A DNA stretch of 21,047 bases from a virus, in IMG/VR virus record IMGVR_UViG_3300037827_000443, positions 1 to 21,047 of that record, one strand, 5' to 3'. The notes below the pieces were generated by a model. The model did no database searches. It had not been told where the DNA came from and saw nothing but the letters and a program-made list of their open reading frames with translations. Position 1 is the first letter of the stretch. The number at the start of each line of letters is the position of its first letter. Position numbers and translations under genes: made by a program. This document shows positions 1-8,471 of this stretch, one piece after another.

Positions 1-15
1 AAACAAGGATTTGTT

Positions 16-315
16 ATGAATGAGAATACACAAGCAGAGCCAACAGTTCGACCCGACGTTACGGGGGACAAATTATCACAATTAAAGCATGATTTAGCGA
101 CTGAACTGTCTAAAAATTATGGTTTATTAGTTGATTTTCTTAAAAAATTACCAAATTCTCCTATGAAAGACCACGGCATTTTGAATTTTGACCAAGGATT
201 TCTTTGGATACGCGAAATGATTTTAACACAGTTACAATTATCCCCAGAACCGACTGGATCGAATTTATCAAATTCAACACCGGCATCATCTGCTCCCCCT
301 GCTCCACCCGTATAG
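16..315 (+). CDS. Small hypothetical protein, two-helix hairpin with Pro/Ala/Ser tail
   Basis: This 99-residue protein is not assigned to a family. Its start is set by AAGGA seven bases upstream, the same leader style as the phage genes on the other strand. Residues about 18-46 look like one amphipathic helix and 50-75 like a second, containing an FDQGFLWIREMI segment; residues 76-99 are a disordered Ser/Pro/Ala tail. No signal peptide or membrane segment is visible. The two-helix layout with a GF-hydrophobic motif in the second helix loosely resembles the Acb2/Tad1 hairpin fold of phage anti-CBASS proteins. However, the Tyr and Lys/Thr positions I recall as binding the nucleotide are not evident, so that is only a hypothesis. 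It is transcribed toward the minus-strand late operon and has its own terminator 16 bases after the stop. Confidence 0.75.
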   Translation: MNENTQAEPTVRPDVTGDKLSQLKHDLATELSKNYGLLVDFLKKLPNSPMKDHGILNFDQGFLWIREMILTQLQLSPEPTGSNLSNSTPASSAPPAPPV

Positions 316-330
316 ATTTCATCATGTTCC

Positions 331-361
331 CCCCAGGTTCACAGTCCTGGGGTCTTTTTAT
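331..361 (+). terminator. Intrinsic terminator after the 99-residue gene
   Basis: A perfect 7-bp GC-rich stem (CCCCAGG at 331-337, CCTGGGG at 346-352) with an 8-base loop is followed by TCTTTTTAT. On the minus strand the hairpin has no T-run after it, so it is directional and ends plus-strand transcription. The T-run contains the stop codon of the convergent 83-residue gene. Confidence 0.88.
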
Positions 362-609
362 AAGCGCAAGAGCTTTTGAATGATAGGGGCAAGCGGTAAT
401 AAAATACCTAAGATAATTAAGCCCAATGTCCATTTAAAATGACTGTCTATTTTTGAATCCATTTTGATAAATCTTTGATCGACTTTATCAAATGATGACT
501 TCATGTCTTGTCTTAATTCGCCGATAGCGGTCAAGACGTGACTCATATTGTTTTCTAAAACGGCCATCTTTGTCTTATTACTTTGTTGTTCTTCTTTATG
601 ATTATGCAT
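358..609 (-). CDS. Coiled-coil protein with C-terminal membrane anchor
   Basis: This 83-residue protein has a charged N-terminus, a helical heptad-like region at about 15-58 (ENNMSHVLTAIGELRQDM onward) and one hydrophobic segment at about 60-77, with a basic tail. AGAGG lies 7 bases before the ATG. The layout matches XhlA-like and other small phage coiled-coil/anchor proteins, some of which work with holins; a lysis role is possible but not shown. It is the last minus-strand gene of the late unit, 44 bases after the fibre gene. Its junction motif D-x-H-F-K-W resembles D-F-Q-F-K-W in the 97-residue protein at 12140-12433, so the two are probably related. Confidence 0.75.
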   Translation of the reverse strand: MHNHKEEQQSNKTKMAVLENNMSHVLTAIGELRQDMKSSFDKVDQRFIKMDSKIDSHFKWTLGLIILGILLPLAPIIQKLLRL

Positions 610-653
610 AAAATAACCTCTTATTGTTGTAATGAGGCTATATTAGCATGGTT

Positions 654-2501
654 TTATCGTGCGCGCCTTGCGTATATCGCCCCGCATACGGTTGAAGTGC
701 CGCTTGTAGCGCTTACTTCGCAACTTAAATAAATAGTCGTCGTCGTTGATAAACTATATCTTGCATAAGGAACACTGATTCCAGCTGTTGCATTTAACGT
801 TCCTGTTGCTAACGCGAAATTATTATATAAAGGGGTGGCGGGTATTGTTGCACTAGTGGCACTTGTCCATACAGTTAAAGCTTGGGTACTTGCCTGTAAA
901 GCGACACCCAATACATTTCCATAAACGTCCCAGTCGCCGGCTGTTAAAGAAATACTCGTCACATCCGTCGCCGTAGCGTTATTGCATGTAACGGATGATC
1001 CACTGACTATAACGCTTGAAATAAATTCGCCGACATATCCGGCCGCCGCATTATCGTTCGTTCCTGTGCCTTTAATGGCAGCGCCCCCTGTTCCTTTTCC
1101 GAGTAATTCAAGTGTAATATTCGTATCTGCACCTTGTGCGCTAATAGCACAAGGGTTATTTGTCGAATTATTAATAAAATTAATATAATTAACAGCAGAA
1201 GCATTATGTCCGAATGAAATAATCAAATTACTATTTGGATCTAGAATGGATGTAGGTGCTTTTAATGCACCTGTCAATCCCGTCATAGATATAATAGTGG
1301 TATTGATGGGAGCATCGGCAACCGTAGAAAAAGATAAAACAGCCGATCCATTTGTCGTAATAGCTTGCCCTGAGCTTCCATCCGCTACCGGTAGAGAAAA
1401 TACGATATTACTCGAAGCTCCAACTCCAGCTTTGATTCCTGTATATTGATTATGTATCGCATTATAAAATATCATCGCAGGCGCGATCGTTTCGGTAATA
1501 TCCTCTAATATGATATTTCCTGCTTTTGTAATCACATTTAGACTTATATTACTATCACTTCCAGTTGCATAAATAGACGGAAAACCCCCAGATTCTGCAT
1601 TTTCTATTATTATATAATTAACCGCATTAACTTCAGATTCAAATTGGGCAATCGTATGAGTGGCAGAAAGAAAAATAGATGATGTTTCCCCTTTAGAGGC
1701 AATAGTGATGTTAATGCTGCTATCAGAACCTTGTGCTTCTAAAAATAAAGGAGTAGTCGTAGCCGAATTAAATAAAACCCAATAATTCACAGAAGATGCT
1801 TGATAATCTAAGACAAGTAACCGATTTCCTGAACTATCTTCAATAGCAGTAGGGGCTTGTAATGCTCCCGTTAATCCCGTCATCGACGTGATATTAGTAT
1901 TAACCGGAAAATTAGCCCCACTCGTGACAGTAGAAAATGATAAATGCCCTGCCCCATCGGTTCCCAGAAATTGACCGGAAGAACCATCGGCCGTGGGAAG
2001 TGTAAATGTAACTGAGCCTACTTGTGAAGAACTAACAGTTAATCCTACATAAGAACCATTTTGATTATAAAAATTAACAATTGCTGATGCTGACGTATCT
2101 TTTATACTTAAAAAACTGGAGCCAGCCGTTCTTAAATAAATATTTCCTACTCCTGAGGCATATAATCCAATGCCAGCACTTCCCGTCATGATCAGTGTTT
2201 GATGATCTGCGTTACTGAAAGTAACCGTACCTGAAGATGAGGTCGTTCCAGAGAAAATGAGCAGAGGCGTTCCAATTGGATTGTTAATTCCCGTTGGCGC
2301 ATCAAGAGTTCCTGTAAGACCCGTCATCGATGTGATATTGGTATTGGCTCCTTTATTTGCAAATTGCGCTGAAAAATTCGTAAATGTCATCGCCGCATCA
2401 TTCCCTGTCCCATAAGGCGATTGGCCAAAATACATCAAATCCGTTCCGGTATTAGAGGTAATCGGGTTGGCCGTATATATTTGATCTATATTGCTTGACA
2501 T
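654..2501 (-). CDS. Tail fibre-like protein with three repeats and shared C-terminal domain
   Basis: This 615-residue protein is rich in Ser, Thr, Gly and Asn, typical of beta-structured phage fibres. Three units begin with NTNITSMTGLTG or a close variant at residues about 53, 201 and 400. Two further internal repeats carry ADGSSGQ followed by LSFSTV at about 168-192 and 369-393. Residues about 479-615 (NDNAAAGYVGEFISS to the basic end ARRAR) are homologous to the C-terminus of the protein at 5358-6398, including VTSISLTAGDWD. The N-terminal 50 residues are unlike the other fibres, so virion attachment may differ. AAAAGGA precedes the ATG. No enzymatic motif is seen. A role in receptor binding or as a fibre subunit is inferred from composition, repeats and position. 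Confidence 0.83.
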   Translation of the reverse strand: MSSNIDQIYTANPITSNTGTDLMYFGQSPYGTGNDAAMTFTNFSAQFANKGANTNITSMTGLTGTLDAPTGINNPIGTPLLIFSGTTSSSGTVTFSNADHQTLIMTGSAGIGLYASGVGNIYLRTAGSSFLSIKDTSASAIVNFYNQNGSYVGLTVSSSQVGSVTFTLPTADGSSGQFLGTDGAGHLSFSTVTSGANFPVNTNITSMTGLTGALQAPTAIEDSSGNRLLVLDYQASSVNYWVLFNSATTTPLFLEAQGSDSSINITIASKGETSSIFLSATHTIAQFESEVNAVNYIIIENAESGGFPSIYATGSDSNISLNVITKAGNIILEDITETIAPAMIFYNAIHNQYTGIKAGVGASSNIVFSLPVADGSSGQAITTNGSAVLSFSTVADAPINTTIISMTGLTGALKAPTSILDPNSNLIISFGHNASAVNYINFINNSTNNPCAISAQGADTNITLELLGKGTGGAAIKGTGTNDNAAAGYVGEFISSVIVSGSSVTCNNATATDVTSISLTAGDWDVYGNVLGVALQASTQALTVWTSATSATIPATPLYNNFALATGTLNATAGISVPYARYSLSTTTTIYLSCEVSATSGTSTVCGAIYARRAR

Positions 2502-2520
2502 AAAAAATCCTTTTTATGGT

Positions 2521-2700
2521 TCATAATAATAAGAAATTTGTTCCATTTAAAAGCAAAAATGATGATCCGTTTAATAATAAAAAATTTTGCGTTACAGGTG
2601 GCGCACTCGGCGAATAATCCGATTGGGGTTGCGTAAAGACGCCCGTCGTTCCGAAATTATAATTTGGCGAAAACATGAAATTAGGGGTATGAGACAGCAT
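2521..2700 (-). CDS. Small protein with FLLLNG repeats
   Basis: I place the start at 2700 (MLSHTPNF), not the ATG at 2718, because GGAG lies 9 bases before it; this gives 59 residues and a 20-base overlap with the end of the upstream gene. The N-terminal 35 residues are rich in Asn, Phe, Pro and Ser. The C-terminus has three copies of an NFLLL/SFLLL unit separated by NG-S/T, ending in LLL. It is too polar between repeats to be an obvious membrane helix and looks like a short beta-repeat. Its place between fibre genes suggests a virion or fibre-assembly role, but the function is unknown. Confidence 0.6.
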   Translation of the reverse strand: MLSHTPNFMFSPNYNFGTTGVFTQPQSDYSPSAPPVTQNFLLLNGSSFLLLNGTNFLLL

Positions 2701-3034
2701 ATAGCGATACTCCAACATCGGCGGTCGTGCTATCCGTAATCATACTGATCTTCCCGCCTGCGTAAACAGTCCTTGCGGCAGGGTTCAATTCTGCCGTGGT
2801 AGATGCTAATGTAGCGCCGGCAGGCACTGCCGCAGTCGCCCCCGTTAAATCCACCCATACATCCGTACCAGGTTGATATGAGAAAACAACAATCCAGACT
2901 TGATGATTAGATGGTACCGTAATCGATGTGGCGCTGCCCGTCGTTAATCTTACAGACCATTTATCTGTTGCTGTTACCGGTGCATAGGCATTATATCCTT
3001 GCGTATCCCGTCCGAAATTCAAAAATGTCGACAT
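2681..3034 (-). CDS. Small phage virion-type protein
   Basis: This 117-residue protein begins [19 protein letters not shown] and is predicted to be mostly beta-strand, with many Thr, Val and Ala residues and no membrane segment. A strong AAAGGAG lies 6 bases before the ATG. It sits in the fibre module between the 765-residue fibre and the FLLLNG protein, whose start lies inside its 3' end. The composition suggests a small beta-sandwich structural protein (cap, decoration or fibre partner). I do not recognise a named family. Confidence 0.72.
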   Translation of the reverse strand: MSTFLNFGRDTQGYNAYAPVTATDKWSVRLTTGSATSITVPSNHQVWIVVFSYQPGTDVWVDLTGATAAVPAGATLASTTAELNPAARTVYAGGKISMITDSTTADVGVSLYAVSYP

Positions 3035-3047
3035 AAAAACTCCTTTT

Positions 3048-5345
3048 CTATGCTGCTTTAATTATAACCCATGAATAAGTGGATGCATCTAATGCATTGC
3101 TGGATGTTAATGTAAAAGACACGCCATTTGATATAGTCACAGTGGGTTCACCGAATCCAATGGTTCCCCCTGTTGCTGTTCTACTCGTTAAAATAATATC
3201 ACCCGTTGCAACGGCAGTGGTTGAAACAGTAACAGTCCCTGCAACCATAGTAGCCCCCGTTCCAGCGCAAGCATTAGACCCTTGTTTAATTTTTAATGTT
3301 TTACCTACGGTTGTAATTGACAATGAACCCGAATCAACATTGACATTAGCGGTGAAATCAATCGTATTAGACGCACCAGGCGTAATATTCATGGACATAA
3401 CAGCATTGACGGCGTCGTATATGATAAAATTGGAACTTCCCGAGCCTAATCCATTCTGCCAGATATTTGTGCCGGCATTATTATATATAAACAATGCTTG
3501 TCCCGTGGTATCGGCACGCTGAATAACAAAAGAAGCCGTATTTCCCGTTCCGGTCGTCCTAAACGATGCCGCGACACTGGTACTTAAAGCACAATCAAAG
3601 GTATTAAATGGAAACGTACCGATGCCTAAACGAACGGGCGAATCTAAAAAATAAAGGTTTGCGTTGTCTTGCGTGAAAACGCCGCCCGCGCTAATAAACG
3701 GAATAGAGCCTCCCGTCCATGTAATGCCCGTTCCCGTCCCCCCGTTTGCGGTCGGCAATATGCCCGTAATGCCTGTGGTAAGCGGCAATCCCGTCGCGTT
3801 CGTTAAAGTAACAGACGTCGGCGTTCCAAGAATAGGGCTTACTAATGTAGGGCTTGTTGCAAGAACAGGGGCGCCTGATCCAGTAAAAGCGACCCATGCG
3901 GGCACCCCTGAACCATTCGTCAATAATCCCGAGCTATTCGCGGAGGCCAATGCTGCCATTGTGTTGGCGGCTGATGCATAAAGTAATGTATTAATGGCAT
4001 TCGTCGAAGGATAAGTCGAAGTCGACCAAGAAGGAGTCGTGCTTGCGCCAGAAAGCAGTAATTGTCCTGCCGTAGCTGTTCCTGATAATATCGCTAATGC
4101 TGATGCCGTGCTGAAAACGATCCCACCATTAGAAGCCGAAAGTGAGGCAGCCGTACCGCCCCGTGATAAAGCAAGTGTTCCAGTCCAGCCAGCTGTGATC
4201 TCCACCGCTTGCAATAATGCCGCTGAAGGTGTTCCAGTTAATGTCAATGTCACGTTGGTATCATTGGCTTCTGTCAAAGCCGCGGGAGTCGGAAGTTGCG
4301 ACGTAGTTGCCAAAGTACCGGATGTAGGGAATGTTACTGTCGTATTGCCTGTTATCGTTCCAGTAAAAGTAAACGCACCAGAAAAAGCAACATTGCCTCC
4401 GATTGTGATCGTACTTGCTCCATTATTGATGCCTGTTCCGCCACGAGTTCCAGAAAGTGTTCCAGTCCAGCCCAACGTCATAGATACGGCTTGCAATAAA
4501 GCAGTCGAAGGCGTTCCGCCAAGCGTTAATGTGACATTCGTATCGTTTACTTCGGTTAATGCCGCCGGTGTAATCGTCGTTTGGTATCCTGGAATAGTCA
4601 AGCCAGATGGTAATGTTGTTGAAATACTAGGCACAGAACTTGCCGAAGTAACCAAAACGCCTGAAGCACTTGTTCCGAGCCCGCTTACCGTATCACCTGA
4701 TGCGGCATACCAGGTTAATTCATTAATCAAGCCAGGGCTGACCGTTCCGGATCCTGTTGATATGGGAATGTCGACAACACCTGTTATTCTACCTTTACCA
4801 TCCACTGAAAATTGCGGAATGTGACTGGCATCGCCGAATGTTCCTGTCGTTGCGTTGACCGTATTTAAAGTAAGCGTTCCGCCAGGGCCCAACGTGGCAT
4901 CGCCGCCTAAGGTTTGCGTTACCCATGCCGACCCATTCGCGATTAATAAATTAGCAGAGACCGGCAGCGTAGAGCCTAACAAATTGCCATTAATTTTAGC
5001 GACAGTTGGGTTGGGATAAGTTCCACTTAGATCTCCTCCGGCGGGCCCCGTTGGCGCAATAGAACTACTCGTAATTTGTAGCCAAACTGTACTTACAGCA
5101 GTTCCGGTCGTGACGGCGATCCACAATACTTTATCAATGGTATCCCACAATAACTGATAAGTGGTCCCTGCAACAAATCCATTGGGATCCCCTGGATAAT
5201 TCAAGATGACTTGCTGGGTTAGAAGTTGCGATACTTGTAACAAAGATTCTTGGACAGTAACGCCGCCTTGAACGGCAGGGATGATATCGGTCAAAAGTGC
5301 ATTTGCAACAGTGGGTAGTTGAATGATTTTAATCTCGCCCGTCAT
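3048..5345 (-). CDS. Tail fibre protein, modular, with PAALTE repeats
   Basis: This 765-residue fibre-like protein starts after AAGGATTTATT. Residues 1-95 form an N-terminal domain ([17 protein letters not shown]) nearly identical in layout to that of the next upstream gene. It is followed by [13 protein letters not shown] (103-115), a widespread phage fibre motif, and by [11 protein letters not shown] (179-189). Two long repeats start with TPAALTE (259 and 353), each with [20 protein letters not shown] and RGGT. Residues 489-537 contain another common fibre module ([20 protein letters not shown] then TANGGTG). The C-terminal 80 residues ([17 protein letters not shown] to WVIIKAA) form a beta domain often seen ending such fibres. 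The shared N-terminus probably docks both fibres to the same virion partner, with different distal parts contacting the host. Confidence 0.87.
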   Translation of the reverse strand: MTGEIKIIQLPTVANALLTDIIPAVQGGVTVQESLLQVSQLLTQQVILNYPGDPNGFVAGTTYQLLWDTIDKVLWIAVTTGTAVSTVWLQITSSSIAPTGPAGGDLSGTYPNPTVAKINGNLLGSTLPVSANLLIANGSAWVTQTLGGDATLGPGGTLTLNTVNATTGTFGDASHIPQFSVDGKGRITGVVDIPISTGSGTVSPGLINELTWYAASGDTVSGLGTSASGVLVTSASSVPSISTTLPSGLTIPGYQTTITPAALTEVNDTNVTLTLGGTPSTALLQAVSMTLGWTGTLSGTRGGTGINNGASTITIGGNVAFSGAFTFTGTITGNTTVTFPTSGTLATTSQLPTPAALTEANDTNVTLTLTGTPSAALLQAVEITAGWTGTLALSRGGTAASLSASNGGIVFSTASALAILSGTATAGQLLLSGASTTPSWSTSTYPSTNAINTLLYASAANTMAALASANSSGLLTNGSGVPAWVAFTGSGAPVLATSPTLVSPILGTPTSVTLTNATGLPLTTGITGILPTANGGTGTGITWTGGSIPFISAGGVFTQDNANLYFLDSPVRLGIGTFPFNTFDCALSTSVAASFRTTGTGNTASFVIQRADTTGQALFIYNNAGTNIWQNGLGSGSSNFIIYDAVNAVMSMNITPGASNTIDFTANVNVDSGSLSITTVGKTLKIKQGSNACAGTGATMVAGTVTVSTTAVATGDIILTSRTATGGTIGFGEPTVTISNGVSFTLTSSNALDASTYSWVIIKAA

Positions 5346-5357
5346 AATAAATCCTTG

Positions 5358-6398
5358 TTAACGTCTTCTTCTCGCCCCAATAAATCCATAAGCACCCATT
5401 GTTGATCCTGTAAAAAATATAAGACCGGACAAATAAACCGTCGTGGTTGTCGCTAAGCTTAATCGCATGGGGCCTATCGGAAATCCATTGATTGCGCCTG
5501 CTGTCGAATTATTTTCTTGTATAAGAGTTTCTCCTCCGTTATTAGGCGAAGTTGGAATTGTTGCAGAGGTCGTGCTAATCCATGCGCGCATTAAAGCAGT
5601 GACGGTTGTTCCTGTCGGCGCACTATAGAAACTGGCGCTTATATCCCAATCACCTGCGGTTAGAGAAATAGAGGTGACATCGGCAGGCGTATTGTTAGTC
5701 AATGAAACAGCTGATCCTATTAATACGGTTGAGCTGATAAATTCCCCAACATTACCTGTATTCGCATTATCATTTGTCGTTGTTCCAGGTAGTTGTGCGC
5801 CGGATACTGTAATAGCAATATTCGACGCCCCCGTGATTAATCCTTTTGAATTAACGCTAAATTGCGGGACCATGTTCGCGTCCCCGAATGTGCCCGTATT
5901 GGCATTTACGGTTTTAAATACGATTTGATTACTTCCGTTAATCGACGCATCTAATCCAGTAATAGTCGTAGAACTCCAAGAAGTTCCATTCGCCATTAAT
6001 AAGTTTCCTGCTGTAGGGGTGACAACACCTAATGGAACTCCATTTAATTTCAATACACTTGGATTCGGGTAAGTGGCGCCCAAGTCACCACCGGAAGGGC
6101 CGGATGGTGCGCCTCCTCCGCCATAAAATATACCAGTCCATACGGTACTAATCGCAGTACCTGTGGTCGTTGCTATATATAATTGCTTGTCCGTTGTATC
6201 CCAAAGTAATTGATATGTCTGTCCTGCGACGTTTCCGTTTGGATTTCCTGGATAATTTAAAATGACTTGCTGGGTTAAAAGCTGTGATACTTGCAACAAA
6301 GATTCAGAAACAGTAACCCCGTCCTGATCAACAGGAAAAATATCCGTAAGGAGCGCGTTCGCCACAGTGGGTAATTGACTAATCTTAATATTTGCCAT
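5358..6398 (-). CDS. Short tail fibre paralogue
   Basis: This 346-residue protein has AAGGA 7 bases before its ATG. Residues 1-200 are homologous to the start of the 765-residue neighbour: the same [16 protein letters not shown] opening, [33 protein letters not shown] and QFSVNSKGLITG. Residues about 206-346 instead match the C-terminus of the 615-residue protein at 654-2501 (NDNANTGNVGEFISS, VTSISLTAGDWD, STTSATIPTSP), ending in GARRRR. It is thus a natural hybrid of the domains of its two neighbours, without their long repeats. The likely role is a short fibre or fibre base; no enzymatic residues are visible. Confidence 0.85.
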   Translation of the reverse strand: MANIKISQLPTVANALLTDIFPVDQDGVTVSESLLQVSQLLTQQVILNYPGNPNGNVAGQTYQLLWDTTDKQLYIATTTGTAISTVWTGIFYGGGGAPSGPSGGDLGATYPNPSVLKLNGVPLGVVTPTAGNLLMANGTSWSSTTITGLDASINGSNQIVFKTVNANTGTFGDANMVPQFSVNSKGLITGASNIAITVSGAQLPGTTTNDNANTGNVGEFISSTVLIGSAVSLTNNTPADVTSISLTAGDWDISASFYSAPTGTTVTALMRAWISTTSATIPTSPNNGGETLIQENNSTAGAINGFPIGPMRLSLATTTTVYLSGLIFFTGSTMGAYGFIGARRRR

Positions 6399-6420
6399 TT
6401 CAACGTCCTTGTTGAAAAAA

Positions 6421-8448
6421 CTATAATTTAAAAAATATGTTATAAAATGTTAATGGTTGTACATTATTATGTGGTTGATTTCCGCCTTGGTTCGATACGG
6501 TGGCCGTTGCATGAGAAGCGGTATTTGCAACGAAATTAGTGCCAGCACTTGTAGTACCTAATTGACCCGCTGTTGTCGTTAAAGGATCAGGCAATTCAGG
6601 GCGAGTTAATATATGTCCATATTCTCCGATTTCTGCGCCTTGCACATTAAGATGAATAACCGTACCACTTCCAGCACTTGATACCCATGCAACAACGGGT
6701 GTCCCTGTTATTGCATCTGTATAACTTATCGCTAAATTAAAAGTGGAACTAGCAATATTTGTCACATAATAAATAGCATTAGCAACAATACTATCAGGCA
6801 AAGTCCCTGTTGTTGTAAATGAAACCGGTTGTCCTTGATAAAATAAATTTCCATTACCGGATATTAATAAATTTCCACCAGAGTTAGAAGCAACAATAGC
6901 ATTATTGAATGAAGGCAATAAAGCAGAAGCAGGAATAGTCCCAGCCATCACCCGTCCAAACATACTTGTCAATTGTAATTGTTTATTCGCATTAAAATCG
7001 GTAACAGCGCCTAAGGGCCCTGCCGCCGAGAAATTCGTTTTGGCGCCAAGACTGGTATACATCTGGCATATCGGATTAGAATCTGATCCTGAATCATAAG
7101 GCTGCGCTATGTTCCATAACAATTGATATAATTGAAAAACTTCAGGACTTTGTAAAGTTGTCGCATTTGATGCGTAATTTCCTATCGTGCCATCATTGGC
7201 CGGAACATATCCAAACATATATGAACTATTCGATATTTTAATATCACCTGTTCGAGAAGAACTTATGATCGCATTGATCTGGTCATCATCATCAAAATCA
7301 TTGGTGGGCGGCACAGTACCTAGATATAACTTCGGAAAAGCAATGTTTATATTACATGTTAATTTAATGGGAAAACGTATTTGTATATACCAAGCATCGT
7401 CTGAAGGGCCTCCGGTAGACGAACTTGACGCAAGCGTTAAACCCATCATATTAGGGAAAGGAAAGGGAATTTGATAAAATTCCCAATTATCGTTTAATGA
7501 GATATTTCGTAAAGGTTGTTGTACTGGTGATATCACGCCCGTTCCTAGAAAAGGTATAATGAATACGGATATTTCGCCGTTAACACCCAGGTTCTGTGCC
7601 CAGAACGTAAAGACACCATTAAGATTCGTGAAGTTTTGAACATTAAGTGCGATTGGCCATTGAATATATTTATAACTTTCCGTTCCCTGCGCAGTGCATT
7701 GCAAATTAAAATACCATTTTGGTGTGACACTATTCGGTATAGGTGCGCCAGGTACTTGCATGGCTTGTAAAACGGTCGACCCTAATGGAAATTGTTGAAA
7801 AGAAATTAAATCGACACCTGTTGTTGCCGGCACACCATTTACATCTTTTACAAAAATCATATCCGGCATCGAAAACCCATCATGTTGACTAGGCGCGACC
7901 GTCGCATAATTATACGGGACTCCATTAAGAGAAAATTGATTAGGCAATACGGTCGCATTGAATGATTGCGGGACGCTTGCCGAATAATTCGGCGCGATGT
8001 TTCTCCAGAATTCTCCATTCACTAAATAATTCTTAAACGTTTGATTAATGGCAGGAACGGGCATGCCTTGCGAGATAAATGGAAAATTCTGACGTATGAA
8101 TTTCTGCGCCCCAAATTGGTCTTGTACGGTAATATAATAAGGCTGAAAACTTCCCTCTTCTATATCGCCCACTGTTTGTTCGGCATAAGGATAATAGAAA
8201 GGATCGGTATCGTTACCATTATTGTCGGTAATGGCCCCTGCTGCGTTTAACGTTAGGGGATTGGGTAACGGTATATAGGTATAATTTCCCGCCGTGCCGG
8301 ATTGGTAATACCAATTTTTGGGCGTCGTACGGGCATTATCTTGATAAAGCCATATAATGCCATTGGCTAATGGCAATCCCGTTTGATCGTCCAGTATCGC
8401 ATTCTGCAATACCGGCGCACTTACTAATCGACTTATCGTAATCGGCAT
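6421..8448 (-). CDS. Tail fibre with tailspike-like N-terminus and collar-like C-terminus
   Basis: This 675-residue protein follows AAGGA eight bases before the ATG. The N-terminal ~125 residues (GIIWLYQD, NPLTLNAAG, then YYITVQDQFG) share the pattern of the P22 tailspike head-binding domain, in which a kiosk of strands with LxINAAG and VTVQ-G docks to the tail. The middle (about 125-385) is beta-rich, perhaps a jelly roll (FYQIPFPFP, AWYIQIRFP). The C-terminus resembles a phage tail collar domain: FNANKQLQLTSMFGRVMAGT, GEYGHILTRPELPDP and the ending GGNQPHNNVQPLTFYNI. A separate beta module (QPVSFTTTGTLPDSIVANAI through IYYVTNIASSTFNLAIS) sits inside the collar. The gene directly follows the ejection proteins, so this is probably the main tail appendage. 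Confidence 0.85.
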   Translation of the reverse strand: MPITISRLVSAPVLQNAILDDQTGLPLANGIIWLYQDNARTTPKNWYYQSGTAGNYTYIPLPNPLTLNAAGAITDNNGNDTDPFYYPYAEQTVGDIEEGSFQPYYITVQDQFGAQKFIRQNFPFISQGMPVPAINQTFKNYLVNGEFWRNIAPNYSASVPQSFNATVLPNQFSLNGVPYNYATVAPSQHDGFSMPDMIFVKDVNGVPATTGVDLISFQQFPLGSTVLQAMQVPGAPIPNSVTPKWYFNLQCTAQGTESYKYIQWPIALNVQNFTNLNGVFTFWAQNLGVNGEISVFIIPFLGTGVISPVQQPLRNISLNDNWEFYQIPFPFPNMMGLTLASSSSTGGPSDDAWYIQIRFPIKLTCNINIAFPKLYLGTVPPTNDFDDDDQINAIISSSRTGDIKISNSSYMFGYVPANDGTIGNYASNATTLQSPEVFQLYQLLWNIAQPYDSGSDSNPICQMYTSLGAKTNFSAAGPLGAVTDFNANKQLQLTSMFGRVMAGTIPASALLPSFNNAIVASNSGGNLLISGNGNLFYQGQPVSFTTTGTLPDSIVANAIYYVTNIASSTFNLAISYTDAITGTPVVAWVSSAGSGTVIHLNVQGAEIGEYGHILTRPELPDPLTTTAGQLGTTSAGTNFVANTASHATATVSNQGGNQPHNNVQPLTFYNIFFKL

Positions 8449-8471
8449 CCTTGCCTTCCTTTAAGGTTAAA

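Noticed and set aside
161-433. 90-codon minus-strand frame
   Set aside because: It overlaps the 99-residue gene and the terminator on the opposite strand and has no ribosome site.
3079-3981. Two other plus-strand frames of 147 and 105 codons
   Set aside because: Both are antisense to the same fibre gene and have the same Pro/Val/Ala bias; no supporting signals.
4200-4560. Repeated blocks that might suggest a CRISPR array or direct-repeat element
   Set aside because: The repeats are in frame and encode the PAALTE units of a fibre protein, with unequal spacing and diverged sequence.
4039-4824. 261-codon plus-strand frame
   Set aside because: It lies opposite the repetitive 765-residue fibre gene; its Pro/Val-rich product is the expected mirror of Thr/Ala/Gly-rich coding DNA, and it has no ribosome site.
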